Positions 43,400 through 55,076 are shown, counted from the stretch's first letter. The stretch: 64,000 bases of DNA from Semisulcospira habei (GCA_036245525.1 BTPG01000008.1:31725323-31789322), one strand, 5' to 3'. Translations and numbers: made by a program. The notes: generated by a model not told the origin, from the sequence alone.

Positions 43400-44208
43400 A
43401 TTTACAAAGAAGCACTCTTAGAAAAGATAGCACTGTCAGGGAAGAGAAGTGTGCATGATCGACCAGTGATCATAGATCTACTGTGGCCAAAGCACACACA
43501 CAAAAAAAGAGATAGGAAAGAGGGGTGCGCTAAGAAAGTGACTGGAAGCAATGCATATGGAAGCCCCCCCCCCCTACCCCCGCCCCCCACCCCCGAAGGG
43601 GGGCGTATCGCATATCCCACTGATCCAGCCACTCAGTGCATGGAAATTTAAATCTAGGTCCCCCAAGAGGGGGGGGGGGGGTACAGATATTTAGCCGGTG
43701 TGGACAGCTGGTGGAGGCAGGAATATCTGCCTACCTGCAATGACAGCCACATTTTACTGTGGTGACTGCAGGGGCATACAATCCATGCCACCACCTAGAG
43801 TTAAATTTTCATGCACCCTAAAAGAGAACCTACCAAAAGGGGGGAAGGGGCTGCAGTCGATATTGTAGTACTAAATGAAAAGAAATGGGGAGACTGCCAG
43901 TGCTAATATTTTAGGAAGGTTACAAAGGAAAGTAGGTAAAAGCACTGTCAGGGGAGAGAAGTGTGCATGATCGACCAGTGATCATAGATCTACTGTGGCC
44001 AAAGCACACACACAAAAAAAGAGATGGGGAGGGGGGGGGGGGGGGCTTCCATATGCATTGCTTCCAGTCACTTTCTTAGCGCATCCCTCTTTCCTATCTC
44101 TTTTTTTTTTTTGTGCTTTGGCCACAGTAGATCTATGATCACTGGTCGATCATGCACACTTCTCTCCCCTGACACTGCTATCTTTTCTAAGAGTGCTTCT
44201 TTGTAAAT
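43400..44208. repeat. Inverted duplication with a partial third copy
   Basis: The segment 43400-43567 (ATTTACAAAGAAGCACTC to ATGCATATGGAAGCC) is inverted at 44044-44208, and part of it (GTGTGCATGATCGACCAGTG to CACACAAAAAAAGAGAT) recurs directly at 43950-44027, so the middle and right copies form a hairpin around a G-run. The left copy stays open for about 60 codons in one frame; no protein family was recognised. Confidence 0.82.
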
Positions 44209-44282
44209 AAAAAATAAATTGTGTTGTAACTGTCTTTTCAAAGCGTGTTTCTTTCTCCGTTGGGTACGTCTTTGCTTTCCGA

Positions 44283-44700
44283 AGAGCATGCAGGTGTACT
44301 TAGTATAGCATGTAGCTAGGTAAAGTCAACCTGATTTCACACAAATTATTGCAAGACTGAAATTGTACCGTGAAATTCTAGTTTTGTCACCATTTTCGCC
44401 AGTCTTGAAGCGAAAGCGAAACTCGTATCACGTTAAATATAAAATTACGTAAAAACAAAAAAAAAAACGTCATGAAAAATGACGTTTTACAAACCAATGA
44501 CGCGCATGCACTGCGCGCGCCTCTTATAGAGTTCACTATGACGCATTGGCACATCTGTGAGGCTTTTTCAAAAGGAGATATTTCAACATCAGAATCAAGT
44601 CAAAGACATATGAGGTAGAGACCCTTGACAGCGAAGACAGCTCTCATATAGAAGGGACTTTGTGTGTTATGGTTCATCCCATCTTGTTTAAACTGTAGTA
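44283..44700. repeat. Dispersed repeat R2, third copy
   Basis: Matches 22405-22640 and 22755-23180. It abuts the TTGTGTTGTAACTG...AAGCGTGTTTC motif at 44219-44253. Confidence 0.85.
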
Positions 44701-44885
44701 CAGAAATCGACATAGTGTCTTTTGCCTTCACGGGGCAGATATGTGTCCTAGCTCGTACAGATAAACAAGAGACAATGATAAAGTATGCAATGAGCCCCTT
44801 AAGATGATTGCGGGCGGTGGGAGGGGGGGGGGTGCGGGCGGGAGGGGGAGGGTAGGGGAGGCTTAGAACATCTATGTTTATCTCA

Positions 44886-45111
44886 TTGACCCCTTCCCTG
44901 CCACTGGACGCATATCTTATTTTTGCTATTTGTGTTTATTTAGTGTTTATTTAACGACCAAAATTCACAATCATCCAAGGAACATGGATGCAAACTGATA
45001 TCGGCAAGAGACATAGATCCTCATTGGCTCCGGCAACTTCGGGGGTCCAGGCGGATCTGTGTCTCTTGCAATTAGATAGTGTTTAGATTTCCTCGGCAGT
45101 GAAGGGGTTAA
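44886..45111. mobile_element. TTAA MITE with family A hairpin (A13)
   Basis: Left end TTGACCCCTTCCCTGCCAC, right end CGGCAGTGAAGGGGTTAA. Hairpin 45004-45069 has decayed at the apex. The right TTAA is also the left end of the next MITE. Confidence 0.85.
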
Positions 45112-46011
45112 AGACGGAATTTTCAAAATTTCAGAGGTCAGTCGACGTCAAAATTCTCACGACGAATCAACCATGCTACTTCAAGGGTGGTGTCGGAATA
45201 GCTTGGCGCCTAGTTTGAGAGCATGTGTGTGTTAATCATAAAAAAGATCCGATATTCATTTGAGTTATTTTGGATAAAAATTACGTACCTTTTTGGTAGG
45301 GTTCATTTTCTTTTGCTTGGAGATTTGCAATCGATGTGTAGCTCAAATGACGCGTCTTTTCGTTACATTTTTGCTAAAGTCCGACCTCGTTTGACCTAGA
45401 ACGTTCTCGAAACGGCGCGATTATGCTAGTGACCTCAGATATGACATCAAAGTTGTCATTCGGCTACATTTCACAACGTTTTATCGAATTCGCCTAGACG
45501 TTAGTAGAAACTTCTTCTACAGTGTTTTTTGTCGAGAATATTAATAAGTTTTGGTTACGTTTTCTTTTCTGATTGGTTTGTTGTGCGAATTTGCTGGATT
45601 ATTCTGGAAATCTGTAATAGTATAAAAGAGCGTGTTAGGAAATATGTGTGTACACTACATGAGAGACACAGTGTGTCAAAAGTGTTGATGCATTGTAGAA
45701 GAGACAGTATATCAGTGAGTGGATGCGTTTGTGGATGCATTGTCACGTGCTGAGATTCCATCGCTGCACTATAATATTGTTGGAACTGTTACTCCAATAT
45801 GGTCTACAACCTTGTGCCACGTGTGACGAGTTCCAGCTGAGTGAAGTTTCTTTACAAGAACCGTACGTTTCGTGCGTCTGGTGTGATTGTATCATACTAC
45901 GACTGCAACTACCACGTAACAAGGCGCAAAGCTATTCCGACATCACCCTTGACTGAACTAGCATGGGTTGATCCACATCCTGTCTTATTGTGTCAAGGCT
46001 TTTTAGGGTTA
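45108..46011. mobile_element. Family B hairpin MITE split by a 0.7 kb insertion (B11)
   Basis: Left arm 45166-45213 (AATCAACCATGCTACTTC...GCTTGGCGCC) and right arm 45921-45972 (GGCGCAAAGC...TAGCATGGGTTGAT) are complementary and share GTCGGAATAG / CTATTCCGAC. About 707 bp of unrelated DNA lies between, at the apex. The insert carries no recognised gene. Confidence 0.75.
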
Positions 46012-46012
46012 T

Positions 46013-46013
46013 C

Positions 46014-46102
<89 letters not shown>
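46013..46102. repeat. (TA)n microsatellite
   Basis: TA repeat with one AATA interruption near 46038; it begins directly at the right end of the split MITE. Confidence 0.95.
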
Positions 46103-46108
<6 letters not shown>

Positions 46109-46991
46109 TCTCGGCAAGACAATAAGCATAGATCCTCAGTCGCTTGAGCGACCCGTGAGGACACGTGAGGATCTGTCTGCAGATGCGTGGAGTTCACCCT
46201 CAGGGAAGAGTGATTAGCACTTTGGAACTGTTAGACTGCAGATGCATACACTTTGTCTTTGTCAGCGCTGCGTGGTAAAACATTCGTTTTTGAACATATC
46301 CCCGAACAATGTGCGAAAAGCTATATTCCCCGGGCATCTAACGGCTTCCAGTTTCTATTGAATAAATGTTTTCTTTCCTAACACATTTCCCTAAATACTT
46401 GTGAAAGATAGCCGTTTTCCTTATCGTCCTTTCCATTCACATTTACAATCACGCATTAGTCGTGCAAGACGGATCAAGTAAGATAGCTCAAAGGATTAAA
46501 TATAGATATTGAATTATGTCTGACCTACTATTACGCCCAATAAATAAATCGTGCTCACTTTGACCGATAAAATCAACTTGACTGAACTGAGCGCGAGTGA
46601 TATATTTTGAGTAACAAGAGGTCAGGTATAATTTCAATGATGTATACAACGACTTTTGAAAGTGTTTTACCTTGAATTAATATAGGTTTCCCATTATAAT
46701 GGTTTTCAAAACGGCGTGGTGCCACATGCCTTACATGTGACTGGGTCGCGCTGCCAACGTATGCTCCGCCGCAGTACTGACTGTCACGTGGCATTGCAAC
46801 GAAACGGTCAGCACAACGTCAGAACCTGTCCCTAGCAGCATTCTATGGTCGCCGGACCGTCCTGTGCTGGTGCAAAAAAGCGAATAATTATGCGACTAAA
46901 AAGTCAGTTCACAATGCGACGTAACATTTCCGCTTCAAAAGCATATGTAAAAGTAAATCAGCACATTAAATAGGCGCTTTATCCCAATTGA

Positions 46992-47366
46992 AAATCGGCT
47001 CAAAGCGCCGCCGCGAACTGAACCCAACAAGCACACTCACGTGAATCACGCGCATTCACTCACACGCTGTACATAAACACAGAACATTCACATGGTGCTA
47101 AGGGCAAGCTCAAGCATGGGCGAGCTACTGAAGTTTTGGAAATTCAAATCGTTTATGTATGAAATTTGATTAAGTGGACTGAAATTGATACCAAAGTCGT
47201 GCGGGAGGAAGAGCCGGAGTACCCGGAGAAAGAACCCCCGACTCTCCGCCCGAATTAACGGTGACACTTACTAGAGGAGAAAAGTCCGTCGCCGGAACCG
47301 GGTATCGAACCTCGCATCTCTAGCATTGGTGGCAGGCGCTTTTACCGCTGCGCCACGGACCGCCCC
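46992..47366 (-). mobile_element. tRNA-derived SINE, copy 2
   Basis: On the minus strand the head reads TGGCGCAGCGGTAAAAGCG (box A) and GGTTCGATACC (box B), then a CTCCGGGTACTCCGGCTCTTCC body. Better preserved in box B than 28579-28950. Not a functional tRNA: the length and tail are wrong. Confidence 0.85.
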
Positions 47367-47698
47367 GGTTTCTAGACTCTATCAAATGATATCCCAAGCA
47401 GGAAAGAAATGCGCTTCGAAAGGACAAATACAACACAGTCGCCGGCCTTTGTGGAGAATTTATGTCAGTTCTGCCGTTATAGGGCAAAATCCAGTAGCAT
47501 TTTTGAGAAAGCAGGAAAGCGAGATTTTCATTTTTATTTATTTTTATCGCCATTTCTCGAAATGGGCATGGCGGCTTTTGCCAGAAAACGTCAAAGTGAT
47601 GGCAGTTTGTGTCTCTTGCGACATGGTGCCCTGTTCATCAAAGATGTGTGCGTAGAAATGAACAAAAGAATAGACAAATACAGTGATAAGAAAAATAA

Positions 47699-47778
47699 TT
47701 AACTCATTCGAGACGTGCCGCCTACGGATACGCGGCTTATGCCGCGTATCCGGAGGCGGCACGTCTCGAATGAGTTAA
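47699..47778. mobile_element. 80 bp TTAA palindrome (family E)
   Basis: Whole element is a hairpin: 38 bp arms starting TTAACTCATTCGAGACG, loop TTAT, one mismatch. It shares TTAACTCATTC with the family B MITEs but not the stem. Confidence 0.92.
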
Positions 47779-47900
47779 GAAAAAACCGGAAAACAACAAA
47801 GCAGTTAAAACAAAGAACTATGCATCAACTAGTTTACTGTTTCTAGCCCGCTTTCAAGCCAGGTTGTTTTTCTCTCTCTCTGAAAACTGAATGCTTCCCT

Positions 47901-47925
47901 CCCCCCCCCCCCCCCCCCCCCCCCC
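47901..47925 (+). repeat. C25 homopolymer
   Basis: Pure C run followed by A-rich DNA. Confidence 0.95.
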
Positions 47926-48237
47926 AACAACAAAAAAAAAAAAAAAATGTGGGTTCTTCTATTATTCGAACCTTACGGATAAAATATTGCTGGTCTGTGA
48001 TTTTTTACCTTACGACTCAAGAACCGTAAGGTCAAAAATCCCAGAACGGCACTCATCTTGTCCACACATCCCTCCCATAGCAGAGTTTAGTGCAATCGCC
48101 TCTTCGCACGCAACCATTACACCAGATTCCGGCCTCTGTTGTTTGTATCACGATGGCTAATGTCTGTCATCCGTTAGTTTGTGTATCTCCCTCTCGCTTT
48201 CAAGATCGTCTGTGGGTGACGGGCTAACTGAGACAGC

Positions 48238-48301
48238 TCAATGGTAGTGCCTGATTGGCTTGGCGCCTACGGGCTCCAAGACAATCAAGCACCATCCTTG
48301 A
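48238..48301. repeat. Family B-like hairpin, diverged (B12)
   Basis: TCAATGGTAGTGCCTGATTGGCTTGGCGCC left arm with a mutated complement at the right (GGGCTCCAAGACAATCAAGC). Confidence 0.65.
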
Positions 48302-48309
48302 TTTTTCAA

Positions 48310-48900
48310 GGTTCGGTCAATATGTCGTGATTTGGTTTTTGATTGATTGTACATTGCTTAACGTCCCGACAGCAACAAGGCTTTCTCAGGACGTGCCTGC
48401 ACTGCTTGTAAAAAAAAAAACTAAACAGAACATTGAATCTATGTCGCCAACCGGTCAAATACGTTAAATAAACCTAACACATGGGGCCTAAATAAAGCTA
48501 AGACCATCTAGCAACACACATCCAATATCAAGAGCTACAGGCAGTGCAGACAGTAGGGAGAGTTTTAAAAAGGCAAATACAGGTGAATGGACAAAGGGTA
48601 GACAGAAACACATGCCCCAGAATAGAGAGAAAAACCCACCCTGTGGGGCTGACCAGGGTGACCCTGGGAACTAAAAAATACCTAACCCCACCCAAGTCCC
48701 CGTGATTTGGACCTGACAAATACTTTAAGTAGAACCGTAAAGAAAACCACGCGGGCGCTGACTGTTCGTGAAAAACAAATTCAGCAAGACAGTATAAGTG
48801 GGAAGCTTTTAGTGGAAAGTAACATCTTAGACAAAATGAGGAGAAAGAGAGAGAGAGAGAGAGGATGCGGATAGTGATGATGAAACATTTGTTTCAGGAT
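48310..48900. other. Unclassified repeat-like stretch, no gene
   Basis: TTTTTGATTGATTGTACATTGC and AGGACGTGCCTGC resemble pieces of interspersed repeats; AGGACGTGCCTGC also occurs at 60531. No coding evidence. Confidence 0.35.
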
Positions 48901-48924
48901 TGAGTACTAGGTGCCATGCAACAT

Positions 48925-48960
<36 letters not shown>

Positions 48961-49027
48961 AAAATCGAGCAAAACTAAACAGAGAACCAGGCACGGTCCT
49001 TCAAGCTGATGATTGTATGTGTAGGTC

Positions 49028-49788
49028 GTTTGACATCGGAGCGCGCAACGTTTTTGCCGCCATCTCCGCAAAGAAACACTTTTCTGTACCACTTTAAGAA
49101 CAATTGACCTAATATGGAACATCTTCTACTGAACTCCTATGATTTGTCGATTTTGTTCTACAGTCATAAAAATTTGGTGAAAAGACAACAACAAGCCATG
49201 TTCAATACTCTAAATTTTAATAGAGCCCACGCAGATTTCAGTATCGAGATCAAGCATGCAGATTTCATGTATGACTGCGCTGTTTAAGGTTTGAAAACTA
49301 CTAGACCAATTCGCGTGAAAATTGGCCTTTGTTACACTGGGCTTAAATATATCTGGGGCACATTTAGGGATGCAAAATCAGTCATTTAACTCATTCTACC
49401 CCAGACACACACCACATAAAGATAAGGATCGACCATGATAGTTCAAGGGTGATGCCAGAATAGCTTGGCGCCTATGGGCGCCAAGCTATTCTGGCATCAC
49501 CCTTGAACTATCATGGTCGGTCTGTGTCCTACACTGCAATGCAGTCTTCAGAGGACAACGGCAAAATTTAAGGATTTCGGTGTTGAGGTAGAATGAGTTT
49601 TTAAAAAAAATCCGATTTTTTTTTTTAATGACAGTACAGCAGAAATAACACATTGTCCGAGTTTCTTAATAGTAAATGGTATTAGGACAACTGTTACTGA
49701 ATGATATTTGTTCTAAGATTGGTACATAAAAGTGGCTTTTTGCGGGGATATTTGAGAAAAACGCTGTGAGCTCCGATGTCAAATGCAT
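49028..49788. mobile_element. Non-autonomous TIR transposon, copy 2 (with nested MITE)
   Basis: Left TTTGACATCGGAGCGCGCAA and inverted right TTTGACATCGGAGCTCACAG are about 45 bp imperfect terminal inverted repeats. Without the nested B13 MITE it is about 545 bp. Holds the empty site for B3 of copy 1. Confidence 0.78.
49386..49601. mobile_element. TTAA MITE with family B hairpin (B13)
   Basis: TTAACTCATTCTACCCCAGA left; right end GAATGAGTTTTT has lost its TTAA. Hairpin 49427-49522 pairs almost perfectly. Opposite orientation to B3; the homologous place in copy 1 (about 16400) is uninterrupted. Confidence 0.88.
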
Positions 49789-49898
49789 GCATACACTGAT
49801 GTACATGCATTATAAGTTTCAGACGCAAAAGCTCACAGTTTCACTGAGTGTTTATCTGTCATGTGTTTCAAGCGTCAACGTGTAGGCCTAAGCTGTGC

Positions 49899-50130
49899 AT
49901 AACCCCATTCGCTGCCAGCGATAACGAATTTCGCGTCTGAAGCGACTGCACACTGACCGAAATTCGCGTGAAGAACACAGATATATGTGGGACACAGATA
50001 GGTACAAAGAACATAAAAACTCACAAGTGACATACATCCTCATGAGCCCCCGCATTCGCGGGGGCTCATGAGGATTTATGTCTCTTGCAGTTGGGTAGCG
50101 CTGGCCTTGCCCCGGGAGGTAAGGAGTTAA
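49899..50130. mobile_element. TTAA MITE with family A hairpin (A15)
   Basis: Left end ATAACCCCATTCGCTGCC, right end TTAA at 50127. Hairpin 50024-50087 with apex CCCCCGCATTCGCGGGGG, perfect for 20 bp on each side of the loop. Confidence 0.87.
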
Positions 50131-50461
50131 AATAATCTTTGCAATTAAGCTTCAAAAGAAAGAAATTAAAAACTACCGAACAATTTTCTTCAAGTGTCAA
50201 CCAGTTATTGAGTATTTCTTGTGTTGTTGAGTGTTTAATGGGAATCGAATAAAAAAAGGATAGCCACAATCACGAAGAAATAAAAAATATAAGAAAACAC
50301 ATGAGAAAAGGAGAACGACCCAAGGGTACACAAAAACCCATGATGTGGGAGCAAATTATTGGGTATTGATACCCTGTAGCGAGTTGGATGCTATTTAACC
50401 AAAAACAAATTTAAAAAGTTCCCTGGTACGTGATTTCAATGTGGATTATGTCCTCAAAGCG

Positions 50462-50720
50462 TTAACCCTCTAGGCCCTGAAGTCAAACTTCCAAATTTGA
50501 GACCTCTCCTCTCTCGACTACACTACTAGGCGCCAAGCTATTCTGGCACCACCCTTGAACTTTCATGGTCGATCGAGAATTTGTTGTCGTGTGTCGGAGA
50601 TAAATTGGTTACTCTCCTCAAGCCCTTCCTCTAGGCGCCAAGCTATTCTGGCACCGCCCATGAACTGTCACGGTCGATCCAGAACTTGTTGTCGTGTGTC
50701 GGAGACAGATGGGTCAATCT
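50462..50720. mobile_element. Family B half-hairpins in tandem (B14)
   Basis: The right half CTAGGCGCCAAGCTATTC...ATGGTCGATC with its flank GTTGTCGTGTGTCGGAGA occurs twice, at 50526 and 50631 (period 105 bp). A TTAA (50462) precedes the first; neither has a left arm. Confidence 0.8.
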
Positions 50721-50959
50721 CCTCATAGCGGCCGGATTGACGTCAATATTAATCCTCACGTGGCGCGTGTTCGAGTTCAGATTAGTTCCATGAATTTTGA
50801 GACGTCAAAAAGACGAAAGCGCTCCACTCTGCATGCATAATTCGGTAAGTGTCTTATTGTGTGAATTCAAATTCTGATAATAGAGCCTTATATATCACGA
50901 ATTAGAACAGGAAAAAAAACCCTATATTCACATAGCTCTCAGACTTCAGTCTCTGCATT

Positions 50960-51166
50960 TTAATTCCTTGATTGCAGAAAAATGCAAACGCTAACCAAGA
51001 GGCAAAGAACCTCGTGATCCTCCGCAGATGCGGGAGCTCATGAGAAGGTGTGCTTCTTTCTTGACCCATTTATCTCCGTGTTGCTTGGGAGGATGAGGTT
51101 ATTTGGTGTTGATTTTCTCGTGGCTTCAAAAATATAATTTGCGTCTGCTGGCAGGGAAGAGGATAA
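50960..51166. mobile_element. TTAA MITE with decayed family A hairpin (A16)
   Basis: Left TTAATTCCTTGATTGCAG, right GGCAGGGAAGAGGATAA. The hairpin core 50996-51055 is recognisable by CCTCGTGATCCTCCGCAGATGCGGGAGCTCATGAG-like pairing but much mutated. Confidence 0.7.
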
Positions 51167-51292
51167 TTCATGCGAAAATCTGTATCTTTTCAAGCAGCTG
51201 TGAGTGTCAATTGCCAAATGCGCAGAAAAAAACCATGAGAATCTACGCATCGTGTTGATAGCAGCTGTAAGGGAGACTGCCAGTACGCAAAA

Positions 51293-51394
51293 GGCCATCG
51301 GGCCGAAGTCGGCCGCAGTGGGTCAGCGCACAGTCGTGTTAGTGTAATCCACAGTCGTGCGCGGGCCCACTGCGGCCGACTTCGGTCCGATGGA
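51293..51394. repeat. Family C hairpin with an enlarged loop (C6)
   Basis: GCCATCGGGCCGAAGTCGGC left pairs with the right arm ending at CCGATGG. The loop contains CACAGTCGTG twice, so the apex was partly duplicated. Confidence 0.85.
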
Positions 51395-51516
51395 CATGAT
51401 GACGAGATAGCCTTTGGTTTCGCTCCACAGGAACTGACATGTCGTAACATAAACAATAACAATGACACGACCTACCCCTTTCCACCACCCTCCTCCCCCT
51501 CCCCCTCTCCTCTCCC

Positions 51517-51518
<2 letters not shown>

Positions 51519-51594
<76 letters not shown>
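51519..51594. repeat. (CT)n microsatellite
   Basis: CT repeat with a TT interruption near its end, within a C-rich stretch. Confidence 0.95.
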
Positions 51595-51962
51595 CCCCCC
51601 CCTCTAGATTTCTCATAAGAAAGTGCCCGTTCGTCTTCAACGCCAACCGGTTGTGATGACGGCAAAATAAGAGTCAAAGCTAAATCCTAAATACAGAATC
51701 AGGCCAAAGACAGCAGGCTGAGCCCCTTTATAGTGAGATATACAAAAAGGACAGTAGCTTGCGCCCATTTAAAGTATGCCAATCTGGATAAGTACCTCAA
51801 ATTGTGAACGAGGCGCTTTCTTGGACAGATTCGCTGCAGCTTATCTGAGCGAAATCACGGAAAGTCCGTGCAATGTTTGACTCAACTTTTGATTTAGGAG
51901 TAACCTCTATTCAGCCGTTAAAGCGCAAAAAACAACAACAGTATATCAGTATATATTTGATA

Positions 51963-52004
51963 AAAGCGAGATTTACATTGTAATACAATGAAAATCTCGC
52001 TTTT
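51963..52004. repeat. Loopless palindrome AAAGCGAGATTT
   Basis: AAAGCGAGATTTACATTGTA pairs with TACAATGAAAATCTCGCTTT, one mismatch. The arm recurs singly near 13072 and, mutated, near 54376. Confidence 0.75.
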
Positions 52005-52138
52005 CTCAAATATGAACATGTGGCTTTCTTTTTAATGATCTCAGGAACGAGATTACAAGATTACAATGAACGTAGTAAACAAGAGGCCAAGGTTCATATG
52101 AGCTGTGTGGGCCTCAAGGGCTCTCCAGTACGCAAAGA

Positions 52139-52217
52139 CCATCGGGCTGAAGTTGGATGTAGCTGGCCCGCGCACGACATTGCGAGGGTTCACTGCTGCC
52201 TACTTCAGCCCGATAAC
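52139..52217. repeat. Family C hairpin, decayed (C7)
   Basis: CCATCGGGCTGAAGT left with ACTTCAGCCCGAT right; inner CTGGCCCGCGCAC is paired only partly. Confidence 0.75.
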
Positions 52218-52365
52218 CTGCCTCGTACTGGGCCCTGGGAATCCTAGCCTCTTGTAGATCTACCGGGTTCCGTGTTGTCTATCATGACAATAACTAGCTC
52301 AAGATTGCGCGACCCGTGACATGTCTTGTCAAAGGCAAGAAATACAAACGATTATCACTGACATC

Positions 52366-52426
52366 AGGAGGCACACATTTTCATGAGTATCACGCAGCCT
52401 TCATGGGCTCATGAAAATCTATGCCG
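52366..52426. repeat. Family A hairpin remnant (A17)
   Basis: GGAGGCACACATTTTCATGAG and CTCATGAAAATCTATGCC are weakly complementary, with apex CACGCAGCCTTCATGG. Confidence 0.5.
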
Positions 52427-53018
52427 ACCGTCGATGTAGGGTCTTGTTGTTTGTTTGTTGTTGTTTTTTTCTTGGGCGATCGAAACACAGTCATAGAAGG
52501 AATGCAAAACAGATGACCAATCTTGAGGAACACGGAATAAATTAGGGTTGTTCAGTGCCATGAAGATGCATAAATTCATACAGGCCTCTGCATGATGAGA
52601 CTCCATTAGAATCTTTGCAATTTATGCTATTTGGCGACGTTCGTTTGTTTGTTTGTTTGTTTGTTTGTATGCTATGTTTTTGTTTTGTTGTTGTTTTTTT
52701 TTAATTTAATTTTATTTCATTTTTGGATGTTTGGGTGATGTTTGTTGCGAAACGCGGTCATAGAGGGAGTGACAGACAGATTATCTATCTTGAGGAACAC
52801 AGAATAAATTAAGGTTGATCACTGCTATGAAAATGCATACATTCCTACAAGCCCATGCAGGATGAGAATCATGAGAATCTGGACCCCTTTTGTAGATAAA
52901 ATGAATTCGTTTTTCCGTGACAAAGGTCAGGAGGACAGCAATCGCACACTCACCCTTTTCGCATTGAAGAATCACCCTTCTTTCACTCCGCCTTCATCCT
53001 GTCTTCTCGGTCAAGCAA

Positions 53019-53070
53019 GCAACAGGTTTTCGGGCCGACTGCGGCCGACGTCGGCCCCATGACCTGTTGC
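53019..53070. repeat. Family C hairpin lacking its apex (C8)
   Basis: GCAACAGGT / ACCTGTTGC outer arms enclose CGGGCCGACTGCGGCCGACGTCGGCCCC; the GGCCCGCGCAC apex is gone. Confidence 0.75.
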
Positions 53071-53131
53071 GTGCTGAGTGGGTGTGGAAACTTGCAACTG
53101 ATTACACCTATTTATTTGGCTGTCTTCAGCG

Positions 53132-53176
53132 GGTTTTGTCGCGATGATTCCTTCAAAAATCATCGCGACAAAAACC
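53132..53176. repeat. Short hairpin GGTTTTGTCGCGATGATT
   Basis: An 18 bp arm pairs with AATCATCGCGACAAAA.CC across a 7-8 nt loop; an outer CTGTC/GACAG adds to it. Not related to families A-C. Confidence 0.75.
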
Positions 53177-53189
53177 GTTACCGACAGCT

Positions 53190-54099
53190 AGATGTTTAAT
53201 CAGATATTGGAGTTAAACGCCGACCAGCGACTAAGGCTACATCACGGTGGCTTACACAATACAAATAGTTCGCAAACTTGTCCAGTTCATCCTATAATAT
53301 AAGCCTCTGGAGAAACTTCTCAACTCTGTAATGTTTCGGCGATGTAATCAACTATTTAAATCGAAAAATAAGTTTACAAGTGGATAACTGGATCTGTCTG
53401 AGGAGGTAAATGTGAACCATCTCCACCAAAAAAAAAACAAAAAAAAAAAAACATTCTCGTTAGCTCCCGCGGCCACACGGGCTCCTGAGATGCAGATGAA
53501 ATGGTCCGGCTGAGAGATACACAGAGAAAAGTGTCTCTTCCAGTCCGACGCTGATCGTGAATGGAGTGTAGATGCCGTGTATTACAGAACTATATGTTTT
53601 CCTTCCACTTCAGTATATTAATGTCCTTCGGCACAAAGAATATGGCGCACATAGCTGATAATATACATTTGATTGTTTGATAAAATGGTGGATCGATGTA
53701 ACTGAGAAGAGGCCGCCACTGCCCGCCAGTTGCAGGAAACTTCCAAGTCAGCAGGTGCCAGCTAACTGTCTCTCTGCATCGCAGCGGGATTTTTGCGTGT
53801 GGCTAAAAATAGCTCAAAACAAATCCATTTGATCTATGGCAGGCAGGTAATGGCTGTTGAAAATTACGTGCAACTCGACCCAGGTGTCTGTAAGAACATT
53901 TTCCACCAACAGCTTTGTCAAACTAAAAAAACAAACAAATCCCTTTCCAGAGATTGTCTGCAGCTTCCCAACACTACTTCGACCTATCTGGCTTTGCATG
54001 TGTAAAAGAAGGAACAAAGTAAAGGCATTGAAAACTGCGAAAAAGAAGATTTTTTTCTGCGCTTCCCCAAAAAACGAGGCCACTTAATTACGCCCGGAT
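53190..54099. other. No gene recognised
   Basis: AT-leaning DNA with an A-rich stretch at 53428-53452. No credible coding frame. Confidence 0.45.
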
Positions 54100-54313
54100 T
54101 TAACACATTCTACCCCAGGAGCGAAATCCTCAAATTTTGAAGCTGCCCTCTAAAGGACTGTGTTAAAATTCTTGAGACAAATCGAGCATGATAGTTAAAG
54201 GGTGGTGCCAGAATAGCTTGGCGTCTATGGGCGTCAAGCTATTCTGGCACCATCCTTAAACTATCATGCTCGATCCATGTTTTCTTGTGGTGTGTGATGG
54301 CTGAATGAGTTAA
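54100..54313. mobile_element. TTAA MITE with family B hairpin (B15)
   Basis: 214 bp, TTAACACATTCTACCCC left, inverted TTAACTCATTCAGCCAT right. Hairpin 54181-54274; both arms read GAGCATG/CATGCTC instead of GACCATG/CATGGTC. Confidence 0.9.
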
Positions 54314-55076
54314 ACCTCACAAGCAGACATCTGCGCTGCTTTGGCAAAGCCAGTATTTGTCAAAGTTCAGTGAAAATCTCACTTTTCTCAAAAACGAACA
54401 CACTGGCTTTTGCTAAATCAGGGCATACATGCATTAACATGCATCCAGTCGGAATCTTTAGTCCATTTTTTCGGCGACCCTTAGACAAGCTGTCTACGAA
54501 TATTTATTTGCGAACTCGTGTCCGCGTACATTCACCGGCTTAGACAACCGATGAATTCCTCTGCAAATAAAATAAAGCCAATACTTTCAATCTGCAATGC
54601 ATTGATTCTTGTGAGGCACTGCCTAGGAAGGGAAGCTGAAGAACCTAAGCCTCTTGTTGATTATGGATCGGTGACAATATGTCACACAGACAGCTACTGA
54701 CGATATCACTCAGCAGAAAAGACACGTAACTGCGCGTCTTTTTCGCTTAGATGTCGACAAGAAAAGAACATTAAAACAAAGAAAGAAACACGCTAAGTAC
54801 AAAATGGCTGTTTTAGTTCTATGTGTGTTTTTTTCCAGTTGGGCGTTCCTTTACGTTTTACAGTTGTCTGTCACCTATTCTGACAAGAAGCCTGGATTCT
54901 TTTGCAGTCTCGCAACGAAATCCAGACCAAAAAAAGCGTGTAAAATGCAGAGAATAACCTACCGAAGATAGAAGCACGCTTAGAAAAGAGAGTTCCTTGC
55001 TTTCTTCTCGCAATGACAAGATTCAACGTCAAAGATATGCAGCCGTCAAAGGAACGTGGATACAAAGTGGTTTCAA

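Noticed and set aside
47290..47366. Functional tRNA gene on the minus strand
   Set aside because: Box A and box B are present, but it is continuous with a SINE body repeated at 28579-28950.
48528..48719. Minus-strand 63-residue hydrophobic ORF
   Set aside because: Lies in a repeat-like stretch, lacks any motif, and has no supporting context.
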